Shown here piece after piece: positions 8,723 through 18,434 of a stretch of DNA of 64,000 nt. The stretch comes from an uncultured Acidobacteriia bacterium (lineage in GTDB: Bacteria > Acidobacteriota > Terriglobia > Bryobacterales > Bryobacteraceae): contig CAINNJ010000060.1 in assembly GCA_903851195.1 (NCBI GenBank), positions 1 to 64,000 on the forward strand. The letters are read 5' to 3'. Numbering within the stretch: position 1 is the stretch's first letter; every line of letters starts with the position of its first letter. The position numbers were made by a program, and so were the translations under genes. Under the pieces are notes generated by a model that saw only the letters and a program-made list of their open reading frames with translations, was not told the origin of the DNA and did no database searches.

Positions 8723-9412
8723 CTACGAATTGAGGCAATCAGACGAACCCGGGCGGTTGCGAATCGACAGCCAGGTGCCGGTCGCGATGTAAAGGGTCAT
8801 CATCAGGGTGAGGATTTCCCAGGCGGAGACGGGCGCCACCAGGCCCAAATGCTCCGCGGCTGCCCGCAGGAAGAGAAGCGCCTGACCGATGCCGAAAGTG
8901 ACGGCGCAGGTGAGCAACAGGAGCCGGCGAAGGAACTCATCGGCGCCGCGCCAAAGCATGACGTTCGCGCTGGTCTGCAGCGCGAACAGGATCGCGATTC
9001 CAAGGAAAATGAGTTCCCGCATATTCGGGATCGCGGACAGCGACCCCATGGCGAAAACAGGCAAGAGCATCATGATTCCGGCCAGCACTAACGTGACGGA
9101 CTGGAGCCGCGAGGTCCGGACCTCGGACGGCGTGGCGGGCAGCCGCGCCTCCATGCCTTCCAGATTCCGTGCGAGTTCCTTTCGATTGAACGAAATGGCG
9201 TACGTGGCCAGTCCGATTCCCAGATAGGTGATCCCGATCCAAACGGCCAGGAAATCCGCCCAGGTCATGCTTTTGGGAGAGACGTGCAGGCTCGTGGCGG
9301 ACTTCATCACGGCGAATCCGAGAGCCGCTCCGGCGACGCCGCCCGCCATAAATCGGGTCGCGAGTTTGAGGCTCATCGGCCTCGGCGAATTCACATTCTG
9401 AAGAACTGACAT
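8723..9412 (-). CDS. Multi-pass membrane protein partner of an XRE regulator
   Basis: A 229-residue protein with about six hydrophobic segments (roughly 17-37, 50-72, 105-125, 132-150, 163-182 and 190-212). It follows the XRE gene after 19 bases on the same strand. A short XRE regulator followed by a polytopic membrane protein is a common two-gene arrangement in bacteria. I cannot assign a Pfam family with confidence, and the function is unknown. A ribosome site (GGAG-like, around 9420) precedes the ATG. Confidence 0.6.
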   Translation of the reverse strand: MSVLQNVNSPRPMSLKLATRFMAGGVAGAALGFAVMKSATSLHVSPKSMTWADFLAVWIGITYLGIGLATYAISFNRKELARNLEGMEARLPATPSEVRTSRLQSVTLVLAGIMMLLPVFAMGSLSAIPNMRELIFLGIAILFALQTSANVMLWRGADEFLRRLLLLTCAVTFGIGQALLFLRAAAEHLGLVAPVSAWEILTLMMTLYIATGTWLSIRNRPGSSDCLNS

Positions 9413-9431
9413 ATTTTTCTCCTTTTCTGAT

Positions 9432-9644
9432 TTATTCCGTTTCGGGTGTAAAGATCTTTTCTATGGGCAGTTTGAACAGCTTCGCCATCCGGAACGCGAG
9501 TTCAAGACTGGGATCGTGTTTTTCGGTTTCGATGGCATTGATGGCCTGCCGGGAGACGCCGAGTTTTTGAGACAGTTCACCCTGACTCCACTCCCGTTCC
9601 GCCCGCAATACGCGCAATCTATTTTTCAACAGGGCCTCTTGCAT
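9432..9644 (-). CDS. Short XRE-family HTH regulator
   Basis: A 70-residue protein that is essentially one helix-turn-helix domain. The recognition region WSQGELSQKLGVSRQAINAIE is followed by DPSLELAFRMAKLFKLPIEKIF. This is the YozG-like minimal XRE type, usually a repressor or activator of the adjacent membrane gene. The gap upstream (9645-9735) is AT-rich, with the run tcttattgtaatgtttaccttac in shortened form, and probably holds the promoter. Confidence 0.85.
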   Translation of the reverse strand: MQEALLKNRLRVLRAEREWSQGELSQKLGVSRQAINAIETEKHDPSLELAFRMAKLFKLPIEKIFTPETE

Positions 9645-9735
9645 GGTGTCGCATCTTTTTGACTTATTGTAATGTTTACCTTACCTCAGCAGAGCCCAAC
9701 TGTCAAGTCAACCTGACAGAAAATTGAGCGGTGGG

Positions 9736-10890
9736 TCAGAGACCGGGATGGCCGGGCGTGGCCGGTGGTGCGAGGCGATGTCCGGCGCGGATGAGCCGCT
9801 TTTCCAGAAGATAGTAACTGGCGATGGCGCAACCGAATGGAGCCAGATAGTTCAGGGGAAAGACCTGCAGGTGGGCCAGGCCGGCGCCGATGGGGCCGCC
9901 GGTTCGAATCACGAAGATCTGTTGCCACAGGTACAGACTGTACGACAGCCGGCCCACAAACCGGAGCGGGGTGAATTCCAGAGCGCGTCCGAGAAGGGAT
10001 TGCGGGTGGAGCATGGTGCTCGCGACGATGAGGGGAAAACAGATCGGGATGACGATTTGCCGGATGCTTTGATCAGGTCCGAAGCGGTGAAACAGGAAGT
10101 AGAATCCGGCGAACAGAGCGAGGGCGACAGCCGGGTGCAGCCATCGCCGGAAGAGGTCGCGGGCGGCGGGTTGAAAGAGAATGACAGCGAGCAGCGCCGG
10201 AAACAGAAGAGAGTGCAGACGCATGTCGGTGCGCCAGATGAGAACGCCGTCGTTTTTCCATCCCGGAATGAGCCACATGGACCACAAGCACCCGGTCACG
10301 GCTAAGACCGCCAGCAAGAGTGCCCTGTGGCGGCGAACCAGAACGAGCAGGCCCGGAAGAAGCAGATAGAAGTGTTCTTCCACGGAGAGCGACCAGAAAT
10401 GGTCGGTGTAGATCTTCGGGGGCGGAATAAACCCGAAGAAGTTGCGCACCATCAGGATCGCGGCGGCCCAGCCCGTGAAATCGAAGACAAGCTGCCCTGT
10501 GAGGCAAAGCAGCAGATAACCGAACAGAAAGGCGTACGCGGCGGGGAGAATGCGGAAGGCGCGGCGGACGTAGAAGCCGCGCAGCGAGATGGCGCCGCGG
10601 CTTCGCTCTTCTTCGAGCAGCCGGGAACAGATGAGAATGCCGCTGATGGCGAAGAAGAGATCGACGCCCGCCCAGCCAAACACGTGGAGCGGCCGTGTGG
10701 AGAGAGGTCCGAGCCGGTGAATTTCCGGGTCGTGAACAAACATGACAGCGAGGATCGCGATGGCCCGCCATCCGTCGAGAGCAGGCAGATAGCCGGACTT
10801 TGCGTTCGCCGCAGGGACGCGGGTTTCGCGGTTGAGAACAGCACCGCGCGGCGACGCTTCCGGAAGACCCGATCCTGCCACGAAACTCAT
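9736..10890 (-). CDS. Acyltransferase 3 family membrane protein (OafA-like)
   Basis: A 384-residue integral membrane O-acyltransferase. The family opening YLPALDGWRAIAILAVMFVHD carries the conserved His. Next come GVDLFFAISGILICSRL and the family motif FYVRRAFRILPAAY, then about nine further hydrophobic segments. These enzymes acetylate or acylate sugars of surface polysaccharides or glycolipids at the inner membrane. It is the last gene of a minus-strand group with two methyltransferases, which suggests modification of a surface glycan. Confidence 0.85.
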   Translation of the reverse strand: MSFVAGSGLPEASPRGAVLNRETRVPAANAKSGYLPALDGWRAIAILAVMFVHDPEIHRLGPLSTRPLHVFGWAGVDLFFAISGILICSRLLEEERSRGAISLRGFYVRRAFRILPAAYAFLFGYLLLCLTGQLVFDFTGWAAAILMVRNFFGFIPPPKIYTDHFWSLSVEEHFYLLLPGLLVLVRRHRALLLAVLAVTGCLWSMWLIPGWKNDGVLIWRTDMRLHSLLFPALLAVILFQPAARDLFRRWLHPAVALALFAGFYFLFHRFGPDQSIRQIVIPICFPLIVASTMLHPQSLLGRALEFTPLRFVGRLSYSLYLWQQIFVIRTGGPIGAGLAHLQVFPLNYLAPFGCAIASYYLLEKRLIRAGHRLAPPATPGHPGL

Positions 10891-11001
10891 CGCCTCCCCT
10901 GGATTATGGCTGAGGAAGGCAGGACAGCGCAGCTTTTGGGGAGGCGATTCGGTTAGCGGGCTTACATGTGCCGCCGGGCGCGGCGGCGGACCGGTTCGAC
11001 G

Positions 11002-11892
11002 TCAGGCGGCTCTGCGGGCGACATACAGAGTGGAACCCGAGCGCCCGAACCGGTTGGAGAGCCAGGCGAGCGGCGAGAGCAGAACCCGGAGCACGAGAGA
11101 TTCATGCAGGCGCGACGGGTGTCCAAACGCCTTCAGCAGAAAGCCGATATCGAAACACCAGTCGACTCCACCCGATTCCGGCACCACGGCGTGAAGGCGA
11201 AACCCGGCCCGCTCCAGCATGGACGAGATAGCGGCACGGGAGTAGGTGGCAATATGGCGCGGGACATCCCAGCCACACCAAAATCTGCCGAACAGGCGGG
11301 CGTCGAAGCTGTGCGGATTCGGAATGGAGATGAACAAATAACCCTCCGGACGGAGGATCGCGGCGGCATTGCGCAGGGCCTGGAGCGGGTGATAAAGATG
11401 TTCAAACACATGCCACATGGTGATGGCGTGCACGGCTTCCATGGGGACGGGTTCGCGGTCGAAGTATCCGGTGTGGAACTCGCCGGCGCAGGGAATGTCG
11501 ACAGGCAGCGTCACGTCCATTCCGAACTTGCGCCATGCGGCGTCGTCCAGCGCGGCGAGAAACGCGCCGGTCCCGCAACCGACATCGAGGATGCGGCCGC
11601 CTGCAATGAAACGCTGGATGCGACGGCGTCTTTTTTGGGGAATGGCGAGGGCACCGGCCAGGCGGTAAATCAGTGAACTGTAGCGGACCGGGCGCCAAGG
11701 GGTGTAGGTAGCCGGATAGTAGCGGTGAATTTCAGTTTCCGGCACACGCGAGGAGAGAAAGAACAAGTCGCACGCGGCGCAACGGCTCTGCTCAAACTCG
11801 CCCTCGCAGCCGCAATAGAGATCGCGCTGTTTGAAGACCGGCGTGCCGGGGGAGCCGCACAGGGGACAGGTGGCGGTCTCGGGAACCGGCAT
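11002..11892 (-). CDS. Class I SAM-dependent methyltransferase with N-terminal zinc ribbon
   Basis: A 296-residue protein starting at MPVPETATCPLCG. The N-terminal CPLCG...CAAC pairs form a zinc-ribbon-like module. A Rossmann methyltransferase follows, with motif I LDVGCGTGAFLAAL and AITMWHVFEHLYHPLQALRN. This zinc-ribbon plus methyltransferase architecture is typical of enzymes acting on sugars in O-antigen or lipid clusters. Its ATG overlaps the stop of the TylF gene by one base (TGATG), so the two are translationally coupled. Confidence 0.8.
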   Translation of the reverse strand: MPVPETATCPLCGSPGTPVFKQRDLYCGCEGEFEQSRCAACDLFFLSSRVPETEIHRYYPATYTPWRPVRYSSLIYRLAGALAIPQKRRRRIQRFIAGGRILDVGCGTGAFLAALDDAAWRKFGMDVTLPVDIPCAGEFHTGYFDREPVPMEAVHAITMWHVFEHLYHPLQALRNAAAILRPEGYLFISIPNPHSFDARLFGRFWCGWDVPRHIATYSRAAISSMLERAGFRLHAVVPESGGVDWCFDIGFLLKAFGHPSRLHESLVLRVLLSPLAWLSNRFGRSGSTLYVARRAA

Positions 11893-12782
11893 CAGAGCTT
11901 TTTCCAGTAAGCGCCGGACCAGTCGATTTGGAGAACGGGTTCGCGAATCCCGTGACTGGCCCGATAATCCTCCACGGCCTGGCGGCACGCGGGAACCGAG
12001 AAGAAGTCATCGATCACGGCATAGCCGCCGGACGAGAGTTTGGGATAGAGGGTCCGGAGGCTGTCCATGGTGGAGGAATACATGTCGCCATCGAGACGAA
12101 TCAGCGCGAAGCGATCGAAGGGCGCGGAGGGCAACGTGTCTTTGAACCAGCCTTTGAGGAATCGGACCTGATCGTCGAGGAGGCCATAACGGCGGAAGTT
12201 CGTCTGAACCTGATCGAGGGAAACAGCGAGAACATCGCTGTAGGTCCAGAACTGATCGCCCGCATCCTGGGCGTAGCGTCCGTCCGGCCGCGGGAGTCCT
12301 TCAAACGAATCGGCGACCCAAACCGTTCTGGACCGGTCTCCGAGCGCTTTCAAAACGGCGCGCATGAAGATGGAAGCGCCGCCGCGCCAAACGCCGGTTT
12401 CAATAACGTCGCCGGGAACACCCCGGACGAGCACGTCGGTCAGGCAATCCTGCAGGTTCTGCAGCCTTGCGAGGCCAACCATGGTCTCCGCTTCGGCGGG
12501 CCAGTCTTTGCCCTGCGCGCGGCGGTCTTCGCTATAAGCACGCGCGAGTTCAAGACCGAAAACCGCCAGCAGGGGCTGCAGTACGGCGCACAGAGCGCGG
12601 TGGAGGGGCTGGGTTCGCGCCGCCGGGTCTCTGGCGACGGACTGCAGTTTTTCGGGAGCCACGGAGCGCGTCAGGACGTGTTTCAGTAAATCCAGATAAA
12701 GAGTCGCGGCGGAGTCCTGCCGGAAGTGAATCTCGTCGGCGCCTGCCAGTTCGCGATTCCCCGCAGGAGCTTTTTCACCCAT
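11892..12782 (-). CDS. TylF/MycF-family O-methyltransferase
   Basis: This encodes 296 residues from the chosen ATG (MGEKAPAGNRELAG). Family landmarks are VIETGVWRGGASIFMRA (SAM site), VWVADSFEGLPRPDG, WFKDTLPSAPFDRFALIRLDGDMYSST in pieces, and a C-terminal AVIDDFFSVPACRQAVEDYR. The aspartates in LDGD and IDD match the Mg-binding residues of MycF/TylF sugar O-methyltransferases. Upstream in-frame codons are open to 12911, but the sequence is unlike the family; no strong ribosome site fixes the start. It is coupled to the next methyltransferase gene. Confidence 0.8.
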   Translation of the reverse strand: MGEKAPAGNRELAGADEIHFRQDSAATLYLDLLKHVLTRSVAPEKLQSVARDPAARTQPLHRALCAVLQPLLAVFGLELARAYSEDRRAQGKDWPAEAETMVGLARLQNLQDCLTDVLVRGVPGDVIETGVWRGGASIFMRAVLKALGDRSRTVWVADSFEGLPRPDGRYAQDAGDQFWTYSDVLAVSLDQVQTNFRRYGLLDDQVRFLKGWFKDTLPSAPFDRFALIRLDGDMYSSTMDSLRTLYPKLSSGGYAVIDDFFSVPACRQAVEDYRASHGIREPVLQIDWSGAYWKKL

Positions 12783-12907
12783 TTCATTCAAATTTATCAG
12801 GCAGTTCAGATTCAGCGGCAAAAACGGGACAGACGAAGACTTCCCGTGACCGCTCATGCCGCGAGCCGGGAAACATCCGGGCAGCCGTCCGCTTCGTATC
12901 CTCATTA

Positions 12908-14569
12908 TCACGTGAGATTCAGACTTTGAATCTCCGGTTCGTTGCCATCAAAACGAACCGCTGACGCGCGGGGCCGGCGGCGGTGGAAGATGACCAGCGC
13001 CACTGCCGCCGCCGCGAAGAACGGGAAGCCATATACCGGATGGTTTTCGATCAATCTCTCCAGATCGGCCATCCGGAACCCGTATTCGGTGAAGCCGTAC
13101 AGATAGACACCCGCCAGCAGCGCGAGGCTGACTTTACCCGGGAACCACGAGCAGGTAAAAGGCACCTTGTCGAAACTCCAGAACAGAATTTCCACCAGCA
13201 CCGCGCCGGTGGCCAACTGGAAAGCGGCATGGTAAGCGCCGGCGACCAGGCCCCAATGCGCCATTTCGAACGGAAGGAACAGCACCAGAGCCGGAATCAG
13301 GCCGCTGGCAAGTACACGGATTCTGGTGGCGCGGCGAGAGGTTTCCGCCCAGCGGTCCTCGGTGATGCGGAATAACCAGTTCGAGGACAACTCCGCCGGG
13401 AACTGGAAGGCGGCGCGGAAGCCGGACACGACGAAGAATGCGATCAGCAACGGCAGGGACCGGAGTCCGTCTTCGGACAGGCCCACGTGTCCGCCGCTCA
13501 CCACCACGGCGGTGAGCAAACCGATGGCAAGGCCGACGCTCCAGTAACAGGCCAGAAACAGCCGGTGCGTGGCGCTGCGGGCGAGCATCCGGCCCGTGAA
13601 CCGGAAGATAGCGGACTGTTCCGGGGAACCGGAGAGCCGGTCGAAGAGACTGGCGCGGGGTGTGCGGATTTCGGTATCTTCGGCCTCCAGCGTGCGCCGG
13701 TAATGGCGCCGGAATCCCAGTGCCCAGGAAGCGCAAAACAGCGCGACGACGGCGCCAAGCGCCTTTAGGGCAAACCATCCCAGAGGCAAGAAGAAGGCGT
13801 TCCCGGGCGGCAGCAGCAGATCGTACCAGCCGGTAAACCAAACCGGCGGGACGAGCCAGACCCAGCGCGCTCCGGTCATCATGGCGGCGGGCAGGAGCAT
13901 GGCGCACACCGGGTAAAGCAACAGTGCCAGGATCATCAGGCACATGCCGGCCATCTGGATCCACGGCGAGATTTTGCGGAACACGTAAGGCGTGGTCACA
14001 TTAATCAGCACGCCCTGCAGGGCCGCGACCGAGAAGAACGCGAACAGCGAGGCTCCGGCGGTGGATCCCACCTGCGAACCGACCACTCGCAGATACCCGG
14101 CCTCATGAACCGCCGGGATGGCCAGCATCAGCAGCGGACCGAAGACGTTGGGGAAGAAGTTGATCGCGCCGATGAGCATCAGGAGGAAGACCGCCAGCGT
14201 GTAAATTTTCGCCGCAAACATCGTCCGGAGGCGGATGGGAAAGGGACCGAGGATGAGGAAATCGCGGCGGTCCGGAAAGAGTTTGTCCCATTCGAAAAAC
14301 GTCGCGAAGCCCACCACGGCGAACGAGAAGGCCGGAAAGAAGAGCCGGAAGATCCGCAGCGCGCTCTGGGTGCCGGGGCTCTGGTGTTTGGTGGCCATCT
14401 CCAGAAGTGCGGGCATGAACAGGTAGGTAATGAAGAAGCCGGGCGCGGCCAGGAAACCCATTACCTGATAGACATTGGTCTCAAAGCCGCCGTCGGGCGA
14501 GACGTCGTCATTTTCGAAGAACCGCGCCTGAAACAGGTTCACCAGTCTGCGGAAGGGTGTCATTTCCAT
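12908..14569 (-). CDS. ABC transporter permease-like membrane protein
   Basis: A 553-residue protein with about 12 hydrophobic segments and soluble stretches near 265-300 and 380-400. It lies 19 bases after an ABC ATPase gene and has a comparable layout to ABC-2-type exporters seen beside PadR genes in Acidobacteriota. No sequence motif names the substrate. It is the last gene of the PadR operon. The product would act in the inner membrane as the channel for the ATPase encoded upstream. Confidence 0.7.
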   Translation of the reverse strand: MEMTPFRRLVNLFQARFFENDDVSPDGGFETNVYQVMGFLAAPGFFITYLFMPALLEMATKHQSPGTQSALRIFRLFFPAFSFAVVGFATFFEWDKLFPDRRDFLILGPFPIRLRTMFAAKIYTLAVFLLMLIGAINFFPNVFGPLLMLAIPAVHEAGYLRVVGSQVGSTAGASLFAFFSVAALQGVLINVTTPYVFRKISPWIQMAGMCLMILALLLYPVCAMLLPAAMMTGARWVWLVPPVWFTGWYDLLLPPGNAFFLPLGWFALKALGAVVALFCASWALGFRRHYRRTLEAEDTEIRTPRASLFDRLSGSPEQSAIFRFTGRMLARSATHRLFLACYWSVGLAIGLLTAVVVSGGHVGLSEDGLRSLPLLIAFFVVSGFRAAFQFPAELSSNWLFRITEDRWAETSRRATRIRVLASGLIPALVLFLPFEMAHWGLVAGAYHAAFQLATGAVLVEILFWSFDKVPFTCSWFPGKVSLALLAGVYLYGFTEYGFRMADLERLIENHPVYGFPFFAAAAVALVIFHRRRPRASAVRFDGNEPEIQSLNLT

Positions 14570-14588
14570 CTCAACATCAGCTCCGCTG

Positions 14589-15353
14589 TTACCTCGAAAT
14601 GAGCTCCGCGATATCGCGGGCCCGCGATTCCATGTCTTCCTGCTGCACCAGCTGCGCGAAAATCTGTTCCAGGCTGGGTAACTGCATCAGTTCGCGCAGA
14701 CGGGCGACCGAATCATCCGCCACGATGCGGCCCTTGAAAATCACGATGATGTGGTCGCAGATTTTCTCCACCAGTTCGAGCACGTGCGAGATATAGAGCA
14801 CCGCTTTTCCGCGCGCGGCGAGCGCCCGCAGAAGATGCCGGAAGAGCAGCGCATTGGCGATATCGAGACCCGACTGCGCCTCGTCGAAGATCAGCAGATC
14901 CGGATCGTGCAGCAGCGCCGCGGCGATCAGCACACGCTGCTTCATCCCCTTGGAGTAGGACGAGATCGGCGCCCAGCGCGCGTCGCGCAGGGACAGCAGT
15001 TCGAGAAGCTGATTGGCGCGGTCGTCCACCTGTTTTTCGGGCAGGCCGCGCAGGCCGCCGGCGAGCTGCAGGTATTCGAGGCCGGTCAGGTAGCCATACA
15101 GATGCGGCTCCTCCGGCACATACCCGAGCCGCTGTTTAAAGACCGTGGAATCCTGCCGCAGATTCTTGCCCAGAAACAGGATTTGGCCTTCGGTGGGATG
15201 CAGCAGGCCGGTCATCATTTTGACCGTGGTGGATTTGCCCGAGCCATTCGGGCCGAGGTAGCCCGCAATCTCTCCGGCGCGCACCGTAAAGCTCACATCG
15301 TTCACCACCGTGGTGGCGCGAAAGCGCTTCGTCAGATGAACCACTTCAAGCAT
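14589..15353 (-). CDS. ABC transporter ATP-binding protein
   Basis: A 254-residue ATPase of the drug/Na+ exporter type. Walker A is GPNGSGKST (about residues 34-42), the Q-loop region is RLGYVPEEPHLY, Walker B is LLIFDEAQSGLD, and the H-loop is LYISH. The signature reads SSYSKGMKQR instead of LSGGQ, and the switch is DEA not DEP; such variants are common in this subfamily. It overlaps the preceding small membrane gene by eight bases and is followed by the permease gene, so the three are probably co-expressed under PadR control. Confidence 0.85.
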   Translation of the reverse strand: MLEVVHLTKRFRATTVVNDVSFTVRAGEIAGYLGPNGSGKSTTVKMMTGLLHPTEGQILFLGKNLRQDSTVFKQRLGYVPEEPHLYGYLTGLEYLQLAGGLRGLPEKQVDDRANQLLELLSLRDARWAPISSYSKGMKQRVLIAAALLHDPDLLIFDEAQSGLDIANALLFRHLLRALAARGKAVLYISHVLELVEKICDHIIVIFKGRIVADDSVARLRELMQLPSLEQIFAQLVQQEDMESRARDIAELISR

Positions 15354-15789
15354 GATGGCCTCCGAGGCGCAGGGGCGAAGGCAGACTGCGCCCGCCCGCG
15401 TAGACGACCGCCATGGAGGTCAGGGCACTGGCCAGACTGGGCACTCCCACCACGAAGGGCACCAGATGCAGCGGGAAGATTCCGGGCTTCGCGTGGGTTG
15501 CCAACAGCATTTGCAGGCTCCACATGGTTTCGCTCACCGCGAAGATCACCAGCGGCACGGCCACCATGGGCTTGCCGAACTGAGCCGGCAGGGCGATGTG
15601 CACCAGTTCCCGCGCGGCGCGCCACCAGACGCGAACCACGGCCGCGATACCTCTTCGAAGCGCGGCGTCCTCCAGATCTTCGGCGAAGGCAGCTGTCATG
15701 TCCGCGCCGAAAGCCTGTCGCAGTTCCGCCGGATACAAGGGCAGCAGCGCCGCGTAAATCCATATGCTCCACCGCATTAAACCGATCAT
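15346..15789 (-). CDS. Small membrane protein coupled to PadR
   Basis: A 147-residue protein starting MIGLMRWSIWIYAALLPLYPAELRQAFGADM. The 'LYPAExRxxFGxDM...AFAEDL' opening is a module I recognise from proteins encoded next to PadR regulators in Acidobacteriota, often fused to MacB/FtsX-type permeases. About three hydrophobic segments follow. Its ATG overlaps the stop of padR (ATGA), and its end overlaps the ABC ATPase gene. It may be an accessory subunit of the transporter. The function is inferred from position only. Confidence 0.65.
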   Translation of the reverse strand: MIGLMRWSIWIYAALLPLYPAELRQAFGADMTAAFAEDLEDAALRRGIAAVVRVWWRAARELVHIALPAQFGKPMVAVPLVIFAVSETMWSLQMLLATHAKPGIFPLHLVPFVVGVPSLASALTSMAVVYAGGRSLPSPLRLGGHHA

Positions 15790-16127
15790 TGCGCCGGCTC
15801 CGCGCGCTCCAGTCGCAGCGCTTTCGATTTCCGCACCATCGCCTCCATACGTTTCAGCTCCATGTCGAAAATATCGCGGCCCTGCTTCGTCAAGTCGTAA
15901 TAGCGGCGGCGGCTGTCGCCGCTTTCCGGGCCGGTCACCTCGACGATCCACTTCGAATCCAGCAGCCGCTGAATCGTCGTGTAGAGCGTGGCGGGCCCGA
16001 GCTCGAAATCGCCTTCCGACAGTTCACGCGTTTCGCGCATGATGGCGTACCCGTGCTTCTCTCCGCCCGCCAGCGCGAAGAGGATGAAAAACGCCGCCGG
16101 GGGCAGAGGAAGTCCGGTTCGATCCAT
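15786..16127 (-). CDS. PadR family transcriptional regulator
   Basis: A 113-residue winged-helix protein with the PadR pattern: PPAAFFILFALAGGEKHGYAIM, then GPATLYTTIQRLLDSKWI, the wing with SGDSRRRYYDLTKQG, and a C-terminal dimerisation helix of about 25 residues. PadR proteins repress adjacent transporter genes and are relieved by ligand or envelope stress. It is the first gene of a minus-strand operon with the small membrane protein, ABC ATPase and permease. The promoter should lie just upstream, at 16128-16200. Confidence 0.9.
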   Translation of the reverse strand: MDRTGLPLPPAAFFILFALAGGEKHGYAIMRETRELSEGDFELGPATLYTTIQRLLDSKWIVEVTGPESGDSRRRYYDLTKQGRDIFDMELKRMEAMVRKSKALRLERAEPAQ

Positions 16128-16537
16128 ACTCAGGAACGGTTATATCACAAACCGATAGAGTTGCGAAAAATATCAGGATCCGGAAGTCTGCTATGATTTT
16201 GGACAATCGCGGTGTTTCAGCCGCCGGAGACGGCCGAATGGGAGGCCACGCTTTGCGGTGCCGCGCCCGACGGCTCCTGAACTTCTTTGGAACTGCGGAT
16301 TCGCCGGACACCGCGACGGAAGCCGTTCCGTCCCGTTCAGCCGAGTCCGACGGCTGCAACCCGAGCGGTTCCTCAAGAAACGGCATTTTACATTTAGCAA
16401 ATTTGAAACAAAGTGCCGATTTTACAGTTTCCCCGAGGTCCGGGAGGGCGGATCGCGAGTGAATCGCCGACCGGTTGTGTTTTCTCGCGCCGCAATCACG
16501 ACGGTATTGCTCATCACGGGCTCACACGTAGAATAAG
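16128..16537. other. 410-bp divergent intergenic region
   Basis: This separates padR (minus) from the membrane protein gene (plus). Short open frames on both strands have no ribosome site or family signature. An AT-rich stretch at about 16380-16435 is the likeliest promoter area for the plus-strand gene. No clear operator palindrome was found near padR. Confidence 0.5.
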
Positions 16538-16564
16538 GTGAACGGCACCGAAAGGCGGACGAGA

Positions 16565-18319
16565 ATGCCAGGGGCGAACCCAGACGAGGAATCCACCGGG
16601 AGCACACCCGAAAACACGATGAATTCGAACAAACTCAGGGAGTGTTTTCTGGTCGCGCTGGCATTCTCCCTGCTGCTGGCGGTAACCCGGCCGGTTACCC
16701 TCTCGGACACTCCCTATTACGCCTTCAACATCGCCGAACACCTTGGCAAATCCCCGTTTGGCCGAGGCAACACATTATGGGAATTCGGGCACTTGCTCTG
16801 GAGGCCACTGGGGTGGTCGCTGGCCACGCTCGGCGGTTCGGCGTTTTCCGCGTTGACGGACTGGACACCCTATATGCAGGCGTCGGCCTCTCTGATGCTC
16901 GTGTCGCTTCTGAGCAGCGTGGTGAACGTGGTGGTCTGGTACCTCATGCTGACCGACTGGACGACATCGCGCACGGCGGCTCTCGTGACGCTTGCCATGG
17001 CATGTACACACCCGGTCTGGCTGTTATCACAAACCGGGACCGCCTATATTCCGGGTCTGGCGTGCCTGTCCCTGAGTCTTTATTTTCTCCGAAAGAATGC
17101 TTCCATCAAAGCGGCGGTTTTCTATGCCTTGTCCGCGCTGGTCTGGTTTCCTTATGTGCTGGCGGGGCTCGGGCTCGCCTTCGTTGCCGCGTTTCCGGGT
17201 GACCTCCGCCGGAACGATCGCGAAACCTTTTCCAAACCCGACTTCCGGCAGTTCATCCGTTTCGCCGTGATTTCAGCTACCGTGCTCATTGGCGCTTATT
17301 GCCTCGGAGGCGCGGCGAGACACCTGAAATCCGCGGCCGAGGTAAAGGCCTGGTACGACGATTCGGGTCACCAGTGGGCTCAGAGCAATCGCCTGTTGCG
17401 GGCTGCCACGGGGGTGCCCCGCTCGTTTTATTTTCTTGGAAAAGAAGGAATTCTCTTTAAGCGTTTTCTGCGGCACGATCCGTACGCCCCCGTCACGATT
17501 CCGGATCTGGCGCCGACAGGCCTGAAACTGGCCGCTTTTTACGTGTTTGTACTCTGCCTGCTGCATGAACTGTGGAGGCGATCCGCCACTCGCTGGCCAC
17601 TGGTCGCGCTGCTGGCGGGTCTGGGCCCGGTTCTGTATTTTGCGATTTTCATGTTCGAACCGGGATCGCCGGAGCGTTATCTTCCGGCCCTGCCATTTCT
17701 TGTGCTGAGTGTCGGGTGGATGTTTCGGGATTTTCCGGCGAATCGCCGGGTGGCACAGATGGTTGCGGCCGGAGTGCTGCTGAGCGTCGCGCTCAACAAC
17801 GGCTATGCTTTCATTGCTCCGCGGGTAAATGCCGAAAACGCTGTCATGTGGCGGCGGGTAGCCGGGTTGCGCCAGCGGATAGGCCCGTCCGTCGTGGCCT
17901 TCTTAGTTTCGAACCAGGACGATCTGGAGGCCTATGCCGGGCGTAATGTGTTCGAGGCGATTAACCGGCCCGGACCTTTGAAGCTTTATGACATTGTTGA
18001 GCCCGGAACCCTGCGAATGCTGCAGTGGAGGGAGGAGTTCGCCTTCATGACGCTGAAAACGTGGGAAAAAGGAGGCGAAGTCTGGATAACGAAACGGGTC
18101 CGAAGCGCCAGGCCAAAGCCGGAGTGGAACTGGGTGGAGGCCGACCACCCCTATGAGATCTGGGCCGATATTTCAAAGTTCGTTTCTTCGCTGCCGACTG
18201 ACCAGGAAGAGGGCGACGAGGATGGATTCGCGCGGCTGGTGAGGAACGACGCAACCGTCGGTTACCTGAAGACGCTGAGCATGGCCTACAAAGCTCCGGC
18301 CGTCGCAAAGCAGGAGTAA
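16565..18319 (+). CDS. Polytopic membrane protein (glycosyltransferase-39-like topology)
   Basis: Roughly 584 residues with about ten hydrophobic segments from residue 25 to 430, then a soluble C-terminal domain of about 150 residues. The N-terminal 'SDTPYYA' loop after the first helix and 'SPERYLPALPFLVLSVGW' late in the membrane part resemble integral membrane GT-C sugar transferases or their O-antigen relatives. No decisive catalytic Asp pair can be named. Three in-frame starts (GTG 16538, ATG 16565, ATG 16619) are possible and none has a good ribosome site. It is monocistronic in appearance. Confidence 0.55.
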   Translation: MPGANPDEESTGSTPENTMNSNKLRECFLVALAFSLLLAVTRPVTLSDTPYYAFNIAEHLGKSPFGRGNTLWEFGHLLWRPLGWSLATLGGSAFSALTDWTPYMQASASLMLVSLLSSVVNVVVWYLMLTDWTTSRTAALVTLAMACTHPVWLLSQTGTAYIPGLACLSLSLYFLRKNASIKAAVFYALSALVWFPYVLAGLGLAFVAAFPGDLRRNDRETFSKPDFRQFIRFAVISATVLIGAYCLGGAARHLKSAAEVKAWYDDSGHQWAQSNRLLRAATGVPRSFYFLGKEGILFKRFLRHDPYAPVTIPDLAPTGLKLAAFYVFVLCLLHELWRRSATRWPLVALLAGLGPVLYFAIFMFEPGSPERYLPALPFLVLSVGWMFRDFPANRRVAQMVAAGVLLSVALNNGYAFIAPRVNAENAVMWRRVAGLRQRIGPSVVAFLVSNQDDLEAYAGRNVFEAINRPGPLKLYDIVEPGTLRMLQWREEFAFMTLKTWEKGGEVWITKRVRSARPKPEWNWVEADHPYEIWADISKFVSSLPTDQEEGDEDGFARLVRNDATVGYLKTLSMAYKAPAVAKQE

Positions 18320-18434
18320 TCCGGCCGGTCGCTGTTCACCGGTGTCAGAGAGCCGGTCGCGAAACCCCTTGCACGGTTGTTTGCCGAAATTTCCCGAAAC
18401 CATTTCCCCGGCATGAGGTTTTTTCCCGAAATGC